In this document: positions 55,226 through 63,870 of the stretch, in pieces | How positions within the stretch are numbered: the stretch's first letter is position 1 | Layout: every line of letters starts with the position of its first letter | Translations under genes and position numbers: made by a program | Origin: Mycoavidus cysteinexigens | GTDB lineage: Bacteria > Pseudomonadota > Gammaproteobacteria > Burkholderiales > Burkholderiaceae | NCBI RefSeq assembly: GCF_003966915.1 | Contig: NZ_AP018150.1 | Coordinates: 434,001-498,000 of the forward strand | Reading direction: 5' to 3' | DNA: 64,000 nt | Notes under the pieces: generated by a model | Seen by the model: only the letters and a program-made list of their open reading frames with translations | The model's database searches: none | What the model was told of the DNA's origin: nothing

Positions 55226-55262
55226 AAAAGCCCCGACTGCTGGTTACAGTTCGGGGCTTTTG
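55226..55262 (-). terminator. Hairpin terminator inside the tail operon
   Basis: A strong stem of AAAAGCCCCGA and TCGGGGCTTTT with a 13-base loop is flanked by A and T runs on both sides, so it could act in both directions. It lies just after the gp25-like gene and before the small membrane frame, dividing the late operon. Confidence 0.7.
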
Positions 55263-55278
55263 CTTTTTGGGGGTGACT

Positions 55279-55626
55279 CTAATTCGTGATGTTAATCAAT
55301 TGATCGTCATGATCTTTAAGTTGGGCGGTTATTGTTAGATGGCGCGTGCTGGGGTCCCATTCCAACTCTAAAGCTAGAAGCTCGCGCACCCCGTGCGTGT
55401 GTAAAATCGTGCGTTTCACAAGGTGTTCAATCTGCCGCAAATCTGCAGGCCGCTCAAAGGTGGGCAGCCAAGGTAAGCCATGCTCTAGATTCAAAAACCA
55501 ATCACCCTGAAAAGACAATAAGCGAGATTTGACGCGTTGGGCGACCGATTCAGCGAGGGTTGCATAATTGGCGCGTCCCTGCCCAAAGGTCCAGTCATGG
55601 TTCGCATCGAGCCGCCGTACTTTCAT
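55279..55626 (-). CDS. Baseplate wedge protein, gp25/W/Mu gp46-like
   Basis: A 115-residue protein beginning MKVRRLDANHDWTFGQGRAN, with LLSFQGDWFLNLEHGLPW and a C-terminal beta strand LTITAQLKD. Length, pattern and place between spike and J match the Mu gp46/gp25 group that triggers sheath contraction. It overlaps the end of the spike gene by four bases. Confidence 0.75.
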   Translation of the reverse strand: MKVRRLDANHDWTFGQGRANYATLAESVAQRVKSRLLSFQGDWFLNLEHGLPWLPTFERPADLRQIEHLVKRTILHTHGVRELLALELEWDPSTRHLTITAQLKDHDDQLINITN

Positions 55627-56321
55627 TGCGGACCGCCTGAAGTATCGCCGCCGGCTTTGACGCCGTCATGCCGGTGAGCGTGCAGCGTCACACCATTGGA
55701 AATGAGTTCACCGCCGCTATGCGAGATCGTGCCGCTAATGGTGGTGCCTGCGGCGCTGCCGGTACCGCTTAAGCCGGCTTGGTAGGTCAACAGTTGTTCA
55801 ACGACGACGGGGCATTGGATCGTCAATTGGGTGCCTTTGATCGTCATATGCCCCGCTTGATCTAATTTAAAGTAAGCGCTGCCATCAAGCGTGCGCAGCA
55901 TGACCGCATCCATTGCATACTCTGGAATGGCGCGAGGCAAAGAAGAAAACCCAACTAACGCAAAGCCATCGGATAGATCGTGCAAGCGATAGTCCAGCGG
56001 AATGCTGGATTGCCCACTGGCAAACCAGCCATCAATACAGCGTTCAGCAAAGAGTATTAAGCATTCGTCGCCTGGCGCGACCGGAAAGGTGAGTACAAAG
56101 GCCCCGCCGCGTGGAAAGTGCACTGGCACATCGGTGAGCATCGGCAAAGGTGTGGCTTGATCATTCTGTAGAATCTGCTCGATCAAGGGCTGCACGGACG
56201 CGGTTTGCGTGCTGGGATCAAAACTCACAATTCGACCCGGCAAGGCGACATGCAGCTTTTTGAGTGCGGCAGTGATACTGGCTTCAATCGCGGCATCGAG
56301 GGAAGGGGTATGCCATTTCAT
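55623..56321 (-). CDS. Baseplate central spike, gp138-N/gpV-like
   Basis: A 232-residue protein with an OB-fold-like N-terminus (GRIVSFDPSTQTASVQPLIE) and a beta-helical C-terminal part. The tip carries HAHRHDGVKAGGDTSGGP, the His-x-His metal-binding apex of contractile-tail spikes. The spike punctures the target outer membrane. Confidence 0.85.
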   Translation of the reverse strand: MKWHTPSLDAAIEASITAALKKLHVALPGRIVSFDPSTQTASVQPLIEQILQNDQATPLPMLTDVPVHFPRGGAFVLTFPVAPGDECLILFAERCIDGWFASGQSSIPLDYRLHDLSDGFALVGFSSLPRAIPEYAMDAVMLRTLDGSAYFKLDQAGHMTIKGTQLTIQCPVVVEQLLTYQAGLSGTGSAAGTTISGTISHSGGELISNGVTLHAHRHDGVKAGGDTSGGPQ

Positions 56322-57148
56322 GATGGATCCTTAATAGGCGTAAAGGCCCCGCCTACAGCCGTTATTGTGGTGAGCCATTCATCGCCATACGTATCGCCGC
56401 AATGCGAGACGCTGACGACTTTATAATCGCCATTGAAGGATTCGGTGATGGAGTGCACGCGCACTAAGCCACCGATGCGGATGGCGGGATTCAGTAAAGC
56501 AGTGACGATAAGCCCGTCTTCGCTGGCTTCAGGCGCGCCGATCATGCCGGTGTCTTGTGAAACCAAAGTAGCTTCATCCGCTAACACCTGCTGGGCAGGC
56601 AGCAGCAGCAACTCACCATCTTGAATCGACCAGTCGGCCTGATTGGCCTGAGCGATTTGACTCAATGCATCGCGGGTATTGCCGCAAAAGACACGGCCGC
56701 GGGGTAAGCTATTCAGCCGCCCTTGGGCCACCGTACCGAGTTGGGTTTGATCCAAAGATTGTGCAAGCTGCTGGATCGCCTGTTGATCGGATGTACCGGC
56801 TTTTAAAGTGAGTGAGACTCGAGCATGCCGATAATCGGTGTCACCATCGGCGCACTCCAGTACCAGGATAGAATCGAGTCCATCGCGTTGCAGGGTGGCT
56901 TTGAGGATGTCGCCGGTATAGAGCAAGCGCAACTCCGTATACCCGACCGATAAGGCCACGCGTTTAAAGGTGCCGCTTAAGAGTTGATTGAGATGCGTGC
57001 GATTCAGATTCCAAATGCAGATTTGAGCCGGATTGGGCTTAGCGTCAATGGTTTTACAGAGGTCAAACGAGACGCGCAGCGCATCAATGAATAACCCATC
57101 GTGTGGATTGCCCAGCGCAAGCTGGTAACGGCGGCCGAATTGCTTCAT
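56318..57148 (-). CDS. Baseplate hub protein
   Basis: About 276 residues from the ATG at 57148 (MKQFGRRYQLALGNPHDGLF), chosen because AAGGT lies seven bases before it; an earlier TTG at 57166 is in frame. The FDLCKTIDAKPNPAQICIWN and LYTGDILKAT segments and the location before the spike fit the gp27/gpD hub role. It is separated from the upstream baseplate genes by the inverted higBA pair. Confidence 0.72.
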   Translation of the reverse strand: MKQFGRRYQLALGNPHDGLFIDALRVSFDLCKTIDAKPNPAQICIWNLNRTHLNQLLSGTFKRVALSVGYTELRLLYTGDILKATLQRDGLDSILVLECADGDTDYRHARVSLTLKAGTSDQQAIQQLAQSLDQTQLGTVAQGRLNSLPRGRVFCGNTRDALSQIAQANQADWSIQDGELLLLPAQQVLADEATLVSQDTGMIGAPEASEDGLIVTALLNPAIRIGGLVRVHSITESFNGDYKVVSVSHCGDTYGDEWLTTITAVGGAFTPIKDPS

Positions 57149-57158
57149 AAAAAATACC

Positions 57159-57187
57159 TTGACCAATCGTATCTAATTAGATACATT
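57159..57187 (+). promoter_or_regulatory. higBA promoter with palindromic operator
   Basis: TTGACC at 57159-57164 and TACATT at 57182-57187 are spaced by exactly 17 bases, a good sigma-70 promoter. The perfect 16-base palindrome GTATCTAATTAGATAC (57169-57184) fills the spacer and overlaps the -10 box, so HigA or the HigBA complex probably represses by binding there. The expected start of transcription falls at or next to the higB ATG at 57194, suggesting a leaderless message. Confidence 0.7.
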
Positions 57188-57193
57188 AAGTTT

Positions 57194-57499
57194 ATGTACA
57201 CTATTTTGCGTTCTGAAGAATTCGATGTCTGGCTTCATACTCTGCGGGATTTGCGTGGTAAGGCCAGAATTTTGGGCCGGATCAAATCCGCTGAAAATGG
57301 AAATTTTGGGAACTCGGAACCTGTTGGCGAAGGCGTTTCGGAGATGAAAATCGACTTCGGGCCAGGTTATAGGGTGTACTACACACGGCATGAGTTAGTG
57401 GTTTATGTTTTGCTTCTAGGCGGAGATAAATCGACCCAAAAGCGGGATATTAAGCATGCTAGGCGGATGGCCTTGGACCTTAAGAGGAGCAAAGAATGA
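57194..57499 (+). CDS. higB: HigB/Gp49-like RelE-family toxin
   Basis: A 101-residue toxin starting MYTILRSEEFDVWLHTLRDL. It has the family core EMKIDFGPGYRVYY and LLGGDKSTQKRDIKHARRMA. Such toxins cut mRNA on the ribosome. The ATG at 57194 is chosen over in-frame codons upstream because those lie inside the promoter and the hub gene. The stop overlaps the antitoxin start (ATGA). Toxin-first order is typical of HigBA. Confidence 0.88.
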   Translation: MYTILRSEEFDVWLHTLRDLRGKARILGRIKSAENGNFGNSEPVGEGVSEMKIDFGPGYRVYYTRHELVVYVLLLGGDKSTQKRDIKHARRMALDLKRSKE

Positions 57500-57804
57500 C
57501 TCAATATGCAAAATTCGACGCATCGGATTATCTCGATAATGAAGAGACGATTGCAGAATATTTAAGTGCTGCATTAGAAGACCCCAATCCGGATGTTTTC
57601 CTTGCTGCATTGAGCGATGTCGCCAAAGCACGTGGCATAACGTATATAGCGAAGAAAGCCGGTCTTGGGCGAGAAAGTCTCTACAAAACGCTAACGCCTG
57701 GCTCAAAGCCTCGCTACGACACGATCCGTAAATTGATTGATGCCCTCGATATTAAGCTCTCTATTTCAGCCACGATGAATGATGGGTATCGGTTATCAAA
57801 CTAA
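57496..57804 (+). CDS. higA: HigA-like HTH antitoxin
   Basis: A 102-residue antitoxin with the helix-turn-helix GITYIAKKAGLGRESLYKTL and the family N-terminus FDASDYLDNEETIAEYL. It should neutralise HigB and repress the operon through the palindrome upstream. An AGGAG ribosome site inside higB precedes its ATG. Its 3' end overlaps the convergent plug gene by nine bases. Confidence 0.88.
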   Translation: MTQYAKFDASDYLDNEETIAEYLSAALEDPNPDVFLAALSDVAKARGITYIAKKAGLGRESLYKTLTPGSKPRYDTIRKLIDALDIKLSISATMNDGYRLSN

Positions 57805-58119
57805 TGCGGTTATTTGAGCTTTATCTGCAATGTAAAGCAAACAACGCTGGCCTAAATCTTCTCCGCCGACTGGATCAAGGCCGATACCGTTTTCATCGGT
57901 AAGGATGAAGCAATAATCAATAGGCCTGCGCCATAAAATTGGAGTGCCGACGATCAGCGGCTGCCCTTGAGCGGTATAGCGCTCACGCTTTAAATCGAAG
58001 ACATCCAGCGCCCAATAGTCGGCGAGGCTGTTGTAGCGTAGCGTGAGGCGTAACGCATGTGCTTTAAACGCAATTGTCATTTCTTGATACGGGGCGGAAT
58101 CAACGGGGATCAAATGCAT
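57796..58119 (-). CDS. Baseplate plug-like protein
   Basis: A 107-residue beta-rich protein (MTIAFKAHALRLTLRYNSLA, FILTDENGIGLDPVGGEDLG). Size, pattern and position after the Dit-like gene fit the small plug family known from simple contractile tails such as cyanophage Pam3 gp18. It probably caps the baseplate tube before firing. Confidence 0.65.
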   Translation of the reverse strand: MHLIPVDSAPYQEMTIAFKAHALRLTLRYNSLADYWALDVFDLKRERYTAQGQPLIVGTPILWRRPIDYCFILTDENGIGLDPVGGEDLGQRCLLYIADKAQITALV

Positions 58120-58122
58120 GGC

Positions 58123-58863
58123 TTAGCCCAATAGATGCTTCAGCAAAGACTTCTTTTTATCGGCGGGCTGGAGTTGCACTTTGCCTTTTTGCGTTTTAGC
58201 GGCGGCTTGCTTGCGGGCGCGGCCAGATTGGCGCTGAATGCCGGCGATCGATTGTGTCGATACGATTAAAATCTCCCGACAGGTGATCGTGAATTCAGCG
58301 ATGCCATCTTGCATCTGATTCAGGCTGATGGACTGGAGGAGCATATTGGAATACAGCTTAGCGCCCGTTAGAATCTCGATCGGCTCAATGGACCGTTGTA
58401 ATTCCAGTAGGGCATCATAGACCTGCTGCACGCGCTCTTGCGTTGTGCTGGAATCGATTCCGCTCCAGGCCGGTAGCCAGGGAACGAGAGGGTGCGCCTG
58501 CTCTAGATTGCTAGCGATTGACTGCTGAAGGGTTGGTGCAGAACCGAGTTCGCGCTGCATCCGCGAGGCGGCCTGCATCGTGACCGCTTTGACTTCGGTC
58601 GGCAAAGGGAGCTGATTTAAAAAATCCGGACTTTTGCGCAAAAATGCGCGATTCATTCCTGTAGGGTAGGTGATCGGTGGCTGGTAATCGGTGACAATGC
58701 CTGTGATCGTAATTTGTTTTGGCTCCAGCGCCGCATGATCGGCAATCAGCGCACCGGATTCAATCGGGTTTTCAGAAATGCGTAAAACCGACTGATGTTG
58801 CTCAGCGAGCGTTGCATCGAGCGTGACGGTGCCGATGCGGCGGTGCAGCACCGAGATCGTCAT
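58123..58863 (-). CDS. Dit-like baseplate/distal tail protein
   Basis: A 246-residue protein. The N-terminus (MTISVLHRRIGTVTLDATLA, EPKQITITGIVTDYQP) fits Dit-like phage tail proteins; the C-terminus is basic (RKQAAAKTQKGKVQLQPADK). Its ATG overlaps the tape-measure stop. It probably forms the ring at the tube end on which the hub assembles. Confidence 0.68.
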   Translation of the reverse strand: MTISVLHRRIGTVTLDATLAEQHQSVLRISENPIESGALIADHAALEPKQITITGIVTDYQPPITYPTGMNRAFLRKSPDFLNQLPLPTEVKAVTMQAASRMQRELGSAPTLQQSIASNLEQAHPLVPWLPAWSGIDSSTTQERVQQVYDALLELQRSIEPIEILTGAKLYSNMLLQSISLNQMQDGIAEFTITCREILIVSTQSIAGIQRQSGRARKQAAAKTQKGKVQLQPADKKKSLLKHLLG

Positions 58864-60524
58864 AGCTTGGCGGCACTGTGGCTGTTATGCGTGGCGATGC
58901 GCTGTTGACGCAGAGCATCCATGGTGGCGCGGCCTGCTGCGACGGGATCGGAAGAGGCGATATGAATTTTAATGTCTTGGTTGACTGTCTGTTGCTGAGT
59001 GCGCTGCGCATGATGTGTCGTATGGTGGTTCACAGTGTTACTTTGATGTGCAGCTGGATGAGCGGAAGCTGAAGCCAGGTTGACGGCTTGAGCAATATCG
59101 ATCCCCTGGGTCAGATTCAGTTTTTCGCCGATCCAACGAAAACCGGAGTGCAGTTTGTCCCAGCCTTTCGAGATCCATCCGAAGACGCTATCCCAGGCGC
59201 GCTGTACGCGATTGAACGCGGTTTCAAAAGCGTATGCAATCCCATCCGTGATATTCGTCCATAGCGTGCGAGCGGATTCCAAGAGCGAGAGAAAGAGCGT
59301 TTTAAGGCGGGCAACAAGTGCGGTACTTTTGGCTAAAAGGCTTTTCCAAGTTTGACGAATCAATTGAACGAGCTGTGCCCAGGTTGAATTGATAAGAGCT
59401 TTAATTTTGCTGGCTACCTGCGCCAGCGTCTTTTGAAACCGAGTTAAATAGTTGCAGCATTGAGCAAGAGCTTGTTTGGCATAGTTGATCCCGTTTCCAA
59501 GCCAATCCCAAAATCTGGCCAAAGAGGCTTCACCGCCTCGGAGATGGGTCATCAAGTCATCGATCAAGACAATTAGCCCTGCGATAGCCACAGCGAGCCA
59601 CGCAACGGGATTGACGACAAATGCGGCTATCGTCGCACGTTTAACCCAAGCTGAGACACCGACCAAAGCCCATAGAGCCGCTTTCCAGCCGATCGTATGA
59701 CGGATCATGCGATCCATCGCAGACCCTGTATGAACCAGCGCTTGTACCGTAGCAAAGAGGATGTCAATAAACCGGCGCAGCCCATCCCGAATGAGCTCTT
59801 TATTGCGTAACAAAAAGGCTTTAAAGCGATCCGCGAGTAGAAGTAACTGAGGCGCTAAGCCCAACGCAATTTGTGTCCGTAAAGATTTAAATATCCAGTC
59901 CATGCGGGTCATTGCATCGCCCCAGGCAGAAGCCCTATCGGCTTGCTCTTGTGTCGCAATGCCTAAATCCTGTGCCTCTTGCATCAACTCGTGCAGCTCA
60001 GCTTTGGATAAGCGCAGCGTTTGCAGCATCGCCGCATCGATGCCCATCTTTTGTAAGAAGGCGCTGCGCTGAGGATCAGAGAGGCGCTGCATTTTGTCCT
60101 GCAATTCCCCCATCATCTGCGTGACGGATTTAATCGAGCCGTTGGCGTTTTTAGCTGAGAGTCCGTAATGCTCAAAGGCGCGTGCGCCACGTCCTATGCC
60201 ATCGGCCGCCTCGCCGATGACTTTAGAGAGCCCGCGTACTGAAGCGGTGGTGGCTTCAAGAGAAGCACCATTTTGCGCCGCAGCAAAGCCGAGTTGCTGT
60301 AAATATTCAGCGCTGACACCGGTTTCGCGTGCCGCTTGATTCAGCGTATTCAGGCCATTGAGCGCCTTCGCAAAGAAGGAGGTGAGGCCGCCTGCCAATA
60401 CGCCCACGGCGGTTGTGGCGATTGAAGCGGTGCGGGCGACATCGGAGAGCGTTTGGCGAAAGTGCTGGGCTTGCTTAATATCCGCGACGACGCCGAGCTT
60501 AAAGAGAAATTCATCAACGACCAT
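58860..60524 (-). CDS. Tail tape-measure protein
   Basis: A 554-residue protein with the usual tape-measure start (FKLGVVADIKQAQHFRQTLS, ETGVSAEYLQQLGFAAAQNG), a hydrophobic segment (VVNPVAWLAVAIAGLIVLI) and long helices. It sets tail length and may enter the target membrane. It is short for the family, so the predicted tail is correspondingly short. Confidence 0.85.
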   Translation of the reverse strand: MVVDEFLFKLGVVADIKQAQHFRQTLSDVARTASIATTAVGVLAGGLTSFFAKALNGLNTLNQAARETGVSAEYLQQLGFAAAQNGASLEATTASVRGLSKVIGEAADGIGRGARAFEHYGLSAKNANGSIKSVTQMMGELQDKMQRLSDPQRSAFLQKMGIDAAMLQTLRLSKAELHELMQEAQDLGIATQEQADRASAWGDAMTRMDWIFKSLRTQIALGLAPQLLLLADRFKAFLLRNKELIRDGLRRFIDILFATVQALVHTGSAMDRMIRHTIGWKAALWALVGVSAWVKRATIAAFVVNPVAWLAVAIAGLIVLIDDLMTHLRGGEASLARFWDWLGNGINYAKQALAQCCNYLTRFQKTLAQVASKIKALINSTWAQLVQLIRQTWKSLLAKSTALVARLKTLFLSLLESARTLWTNITDGIAYAFETAFNRVQRAWDSVFGWISKGWDKLHSGFRWIGEKLNLTQGIDIAQAVNLASASAHPAAHQSNTVNHHTTHHAQRTQQQTVNQDIKIHIASSDPVAAGRATMDALRQQRIATHNSHSAAKL

Positions 60525-60717
60525 GGGTGCTTTGAGTCAGTTTGGTTTGGATCGTGTCCCACTGTGCGATCGTCTGATGAAACTCGACTAAGTCAGACAG
60601 CGTATAAACAGAACGCAGTTCATTCAGGGTGCAGTGTTTGCGCATAATGGGCAGCCAGATAAACCAATCAACTAGGTCTGAACCGGCGTAGGCATGAGGG
60701 CGCTTAGACTGTTCCAA
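60514..60717 (-). CDS. Small tail assembly protein before the tape measure
   Basis: A 67-residue helical protein (FIWLPIMRKHCTLNELRSVY) that overlaps the gene upstream by 46 bases in another frame and the tape measure by 11. This is the place of the second tail chaperone, which in many phages is made by programmed frameshifting from the first. The frame opens with a TTG; whether it is started there or reached by frameshift cannot be decided by eye, and I see no obvious slippery run. Confidence 0.55.
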   Translation of the reverse strand: MEQSKRPHAYAGSDLVDWFIWLPIMRKHCTLNELRSVYTLSDLVEFHQTIAQWDTIQTKLTQSTHGR

Positions 60718-61067
60718 GCGCCCCCTTTGAAAAAATCGGCGAATTGCACCTTACAGCCTTCCAGCAAAATGCGAATGAGGTGCGAGCGGTGTTGATTAAA
60801 ATGCGTCTCAAGCTGATGCGCTAGCCGAAAGGGTTTATCTTGATTCGCTTGAACGGTCGTATGTTCGTAAATTAGCTGTTCGATTTCAGCCACTTGCGGG
60901 CTGCCTAAATGAGCTAAAAGCGTGCCGATTTCAAGATGGCTATCTTGAGAAACCTTAATCCCCTCAAGTAATTTACCGGCTTGCTTTAAAGCGGCCCAAC
61001 CGGCCATCGCATTCGCAGGCGTCATGCGATAGGTGATGCTATCCAGTTCAAATTGATGCGGGTTCAT
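60672..61067 (-). CDS. Tail assembly chaperone
   Basis: A 131-residue protein between the tube and tape-measure genes, beginning MNPHQFELDSITYRMTPANA. Position and length are those of contractile-phage tail assembly chaperones, which coat the tape measure. Its start overlaps the tube stop codon. Confidence 0.65.
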   Translation of the reverse strand: MNPHQFELDSITYRMTPANAMAGWAALKQAGKLLEGIKVSQDSHLEIGTLLAHLGSPQVAEIEQLIYEHTTVQANQDKPFRLAHQLETHFNQHRSHLIRILLEGCKVQFADFFKGGAWNSLSALMPTPVQT

Positions 61068-61504
61068 GAGTGAGCCAATCCTTTTTCTAAAGTAATCGTG
61101 AGCTGTTCAAACACCAGCGTCCAGATCACGGCGTTATGGCCCATGCCTCGCGTATAGTCAGGGGACGTCGTGAAATAGCCGTTTAAGCCGCTGACTTTGT
61201 CATCATTCAATAAATCGACAATCGAAAGGGTTAAGGGAATAAATGTCTTGATGGCTGAGCGCTGTTGCTTAAATAAACGATCTAAATAATGGTTATCGGG
61301 GCTATGCTGTTTAATTTTAAGGGTCAGCGTGCCGGACTGGTCGGGATTCGCAATAAAAACACCAGTGCCATTGGCGCCCATCGTGTAGCTACCGGCATCA
61401 GCATTCAATTTAGCTTGAATTACATCGTTGCCGTCGCTCCAATCGGAGATTTTCACGCCATTAAGTAGAACCGAGACGTCGCGGGGACTAAAAGTAGTGC
61501 TCAT
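61064..61504 (-). CDS. Tail tube protein, DUF3277-like
   Basis: A 146-residue protein beginning MSTTFSPRDVSVLLNGVKIS with SGTLTLKIKQHS and VIWTLVFEQLTITLEKG. This fits DUF3277, the tube subunit family that accompanies DUF3383 sheath proteins. It follows the sheath gene by five bases. Confidence 0.8.
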   Translation of the reverse strand: MSTTFSPRDVSVLLNGVKISDWSDGNDVIQAKLNADAGSYTMGANGTGVFIANPDQSGTLTLKIKQHSPDNHYLDRLFKQQRSAIKTFIPLTLSIVDLLNDDKVSGLNGYFTTSPDYTRGMGHNAVIWTLVFEQLTITLEKGLAHS

Positions 61505-61509
61505 AGGAA

Positions 61510-63033
61510 TTAACGATCAAAATTAACAAGAATGTCAGCGGCATGAATCGCGCCGGCGAGTTTCAGCGCCACTTGAATCGGGGGCGCTTTACGGGCTTCG
61601 CGGTCGCTGCTGGAGAGGCGATCAACGGTATCGACCCAGACATAAAAGCCTTCTTCAAGCCGCTCGCCGGTGTGACAATGCCCAAACGGATCACCGCGCC
61701 ACACCCCTGCGGCAAACGCGCCATTGCGCACGCCTTCGCGGCAGACGCTTTCAACGGCCGCTAAGAGCTGATGCGTGCCTGCATCCGTCAGCGGAATCTT
61801 GGTGGGACTCCGATGTAAGGTGGCGACGACTTCTTTTTGCACGGCATCGACGAACCAATCGAGGCTGTGCACCTCATCAAAGAAGCGCCCGCCTAATACC
61901 GTCCCTTCGGCGACCATCGCAGTTTCATCAAAGTAGGTGTAGTAATTGATCCCTAAGGCTTTGCATTGATTGGCTTCAGTGAGCGTTAACGGATGCGGGG
62001 TGACGCCAGGCAGTTGCTTGAACTTCATCGTGATCGTCGTGTTATTCCCAGCGAAGTTCACCGATAAAGCACGCGCGAGCCAGCTTAAGACCTCATGGGG
62101 ATTATCTTTGTCATACAAAGCGACGACGCGTTCATTCTTCTGATCGGCCAACTGCTTAAATACATTTAAAAAACTGGGTTCTAGGTGCTGAGGGTTAGAA
62201 GTCGTCAACCCCAAAATCTTTTTATCGGCAGCGAGCACCCAATTGGCGACCTCTTTGATTTGGACATCAGTTAAGGGGTGAAGAATGTTAAGGGCATACC
62301 AGTGATTAAAGCGGGCCTCAAGCTGTGAGAGCGCTTCGGTGAGAGATTGTGCTTCAAGGGTGACGGCATCGGTGCCGGCGACTGAATAGGCATCCGCGCT
62401 ATCCAATTTGAGTAGAGTGCCCAAATAAGAGGGCGAGCTACTTACCGTCAGCGGTTGCCCATCGCTGTTCATTAAACTTAATGTGCGACTTGCGCCGGCT
62501 TGATCCGCTTCGACGATGAAGCGCTGGCCCGTACTATCCCAACGCACGGTGAGTTTATCGGTGGAGGTTTTAGCGGTGATAAGAGTTGCAATCTCTTCAT
62601 AAGAGCTGGCTGTAGAGAGATTGATTTTGGAGTAGTTTTTAAGGGAGGAACCGACCTTAATCGAGAAATAGCCGACAGAGACCGCTTTGAGCTGCTCTAA
62701 CGTCGCGGTCATCGGTCCGCCATAGAGTTTAGAGTGAGTGGCCGCTAACGTGCGCTTAATACGGACCCAGCGGGAAACCACCAAGCGTTTCGGGCGTGGA
62801 GTTTGGGCAAAGAATAGGCGGGCAGCCTGAGCGGTGACACTATGGCTGCCAAACGCTTGTTCAACGCTGTTGGCATTCGCATATTCAGCATAGAGCGTAT
62901 GGGCATCATTAAACACCTGACCGGCTTCGGGGGTCATCAGATTCAACACACCAAAATCCCGTCGGCTGGGGGCGAGGGGTTGGACGTTGAGTTGAACATT
63001 CACAATTTCGCTGAGGGGCAGCGAGGTGGGCAT
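61510..63033 (-). CDS. Contractile tail sheath protein, DUF3383-like
   Basis: A 507-residue protein starting MPTSLPLSEIVNVQLNVQPL. The opening, the SVEQAFGSHSVTAQAARLFF region and the C-terminal IQVALKLAGAIHAADILVNF fit the DUF3383 sheath family. A sheath proves that this tail is contractile. Confidence 0.85.
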   Translation of the reverse strand: MPTSLPLSEIVNVQLNVQPLAPSRRDFGVLNLMTPEAGQVFNDAHTLYAEYANANSVEQAFGSHSVTAQAARLFFAQTPRPKRLVVSRWVRIKRTLAATHSKLYGGPMTATLEQLKAVSVGYFSIKVGSSLKNYSKINLSTASSYEEIATLITAKTSTDKLTVRWDSTGQRFIVEADQAGASRTLSLMNSDGQPLTVSSSPSYLGTLLKLDSADAYSVAGTDAVTLEAQSLTEALSQLEARFNHWYALNILHPLTDVQIKEVANWVLAADKKILGLTTSNPQHLEPSFLNVFKQLADQKNERVVALYDKDNPHEVLSWLARALSVNFAGNNTTITMKFKQLPGVTPHPLTLTEANQCKALGINYYTYFDETAMVAEGTVLGGRFFDEVHSLDWFVDAVQKEVVATLHRSPTKIPLTDAGTHQLLAAVESVCREGVRNGAFAAGVWRGDPFGHCHTGERLEEGFYVWVDTVDRLSSSDREARKAPPIQVALKLAGAIHAADILVNFDR

Positions 63034-63050
63034 ATTAATTCTCCAAAAAT

Positions 63051-63578
63051 TTAAGCAAGAGGGGCTGAGGCTATTTCGTGTGTTTCGGTATGCGTGGTGA
63101 ATCGCGCGTGCTCAATGCGGTTTAAATCGATTTCAACGCAATCAGAATGTGAAAAAGTGGCATCAAACTGAGCGCGTTCTTCGGTTCCTGCGCCAACGAT
63201 GGTTGTTAAATCGCGTAACGGCGAAAGAGTGACTAAACCGGCGTTGAGGCGATTGCGCATCATGGCTTGCGTCGAGCTGGCCTGTAACAGCGTCATGAGC
63301 GTTTGCATGAGTGCATAAGCGTTGTTGCCAAAGGCTTCAACCGATACGATGGTAAGCCGTGCGGTGCTTAAACGCTCTATTTCACGTGCGCCATCAAACT
63401 CTTGTCGGGTGGTGCCGATTTCAACGGAAGTCAGCACAGAAACGATCACACAGGGTTCAGCGCCAGTCGGTCCAGCCTGATAGCTTGGTCGTACAGCGCC
63501 ACTAGGTAACGACAAAACCTCGCGTAGTAGGCTGCGCAGTGCCTTCATGTCGAACTGCTGTTGCGTCGTAGTAGCCAT
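63051..63578 (-). CDS. Tail terminator/neck-like protein
   Basis: About 175 residues from the ATG at 63578 (MATTTQQQFDMKALRSLLRE); a TTG three codons earlier is possible. It has the RLTIVSVEAFGNNAYALMQT core of small neck or tail-terminator proteins, and its place just before the sheath is right for that role. Family naming is uncertain. Confidence 0.55.
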   Translation of the reverse strand: MATTTQQQFDMKALRSLLREVLSLPSGAVRPSYQAGPTGAEPCVIVSVLTSVEIGTTRQEFDGAREIERLSTARLTIVSVEAFGNNAYALMQTLMTLLQASSTQAMMRNRLNAGLVTLSPLRDLTTIVGAGTEERAQFDATFSHSDCVEIDLNRIEHARFTTHTETHEIASAPLA

Positions 63579-63870
63579 AGTGAGCAAAATTAGAGAGCTG
63601 AGTTAAGCGCCAGCGATGATTTTGATGCAGCGCAATATCACCTTCTACTAAAGGGTCTTGGCTCAAAATCCGAATGGCGGGCAAATAGCGCTCGCCTTCA
63701 GGAAGCTTTAAAAGATCGTCCTGACCGGCGGGATAGACAATCGCGGTGACCTCGAGCATGTAATAGCGTTCTAACCACTCGCCATGATCGGGATGATGCT
63801 GACCATGGCGGCGGGAAAGGGTAATGCGTTGCGTCAACTCGCTTTCATCAAAGAGTGCCTTAAGATTCAT
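63502..63870 (-). CDS. Phage neck/head-tail protein, unassigned
   Basis: About 122 residues from the ATG at 63870 (MNLKALFDESELTQRITLSR), which overlaps the preceding gene's stop in an ATGAATCTTAA junction. It is beta-rich (YYMLEVTAIVYPAG, ILSQDPLVEGDIALHQNHRW). Its position suggests a head-tail joining protein; I do not recognise the family. It overlaps the next gene by 77 bases. Confidence 0.5.
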   Translation of the reverse strand: MNLKALFDESELTQRITLSRRHGQHHPDHGEWLERYYMLEVTAIVYPAGQDDLLKLPEGERYLPAIRILSQDPLVEGDIALHQNHRWRLTQLSNFAHYGYYDATAVRHEGTAQPTTRGFVVT

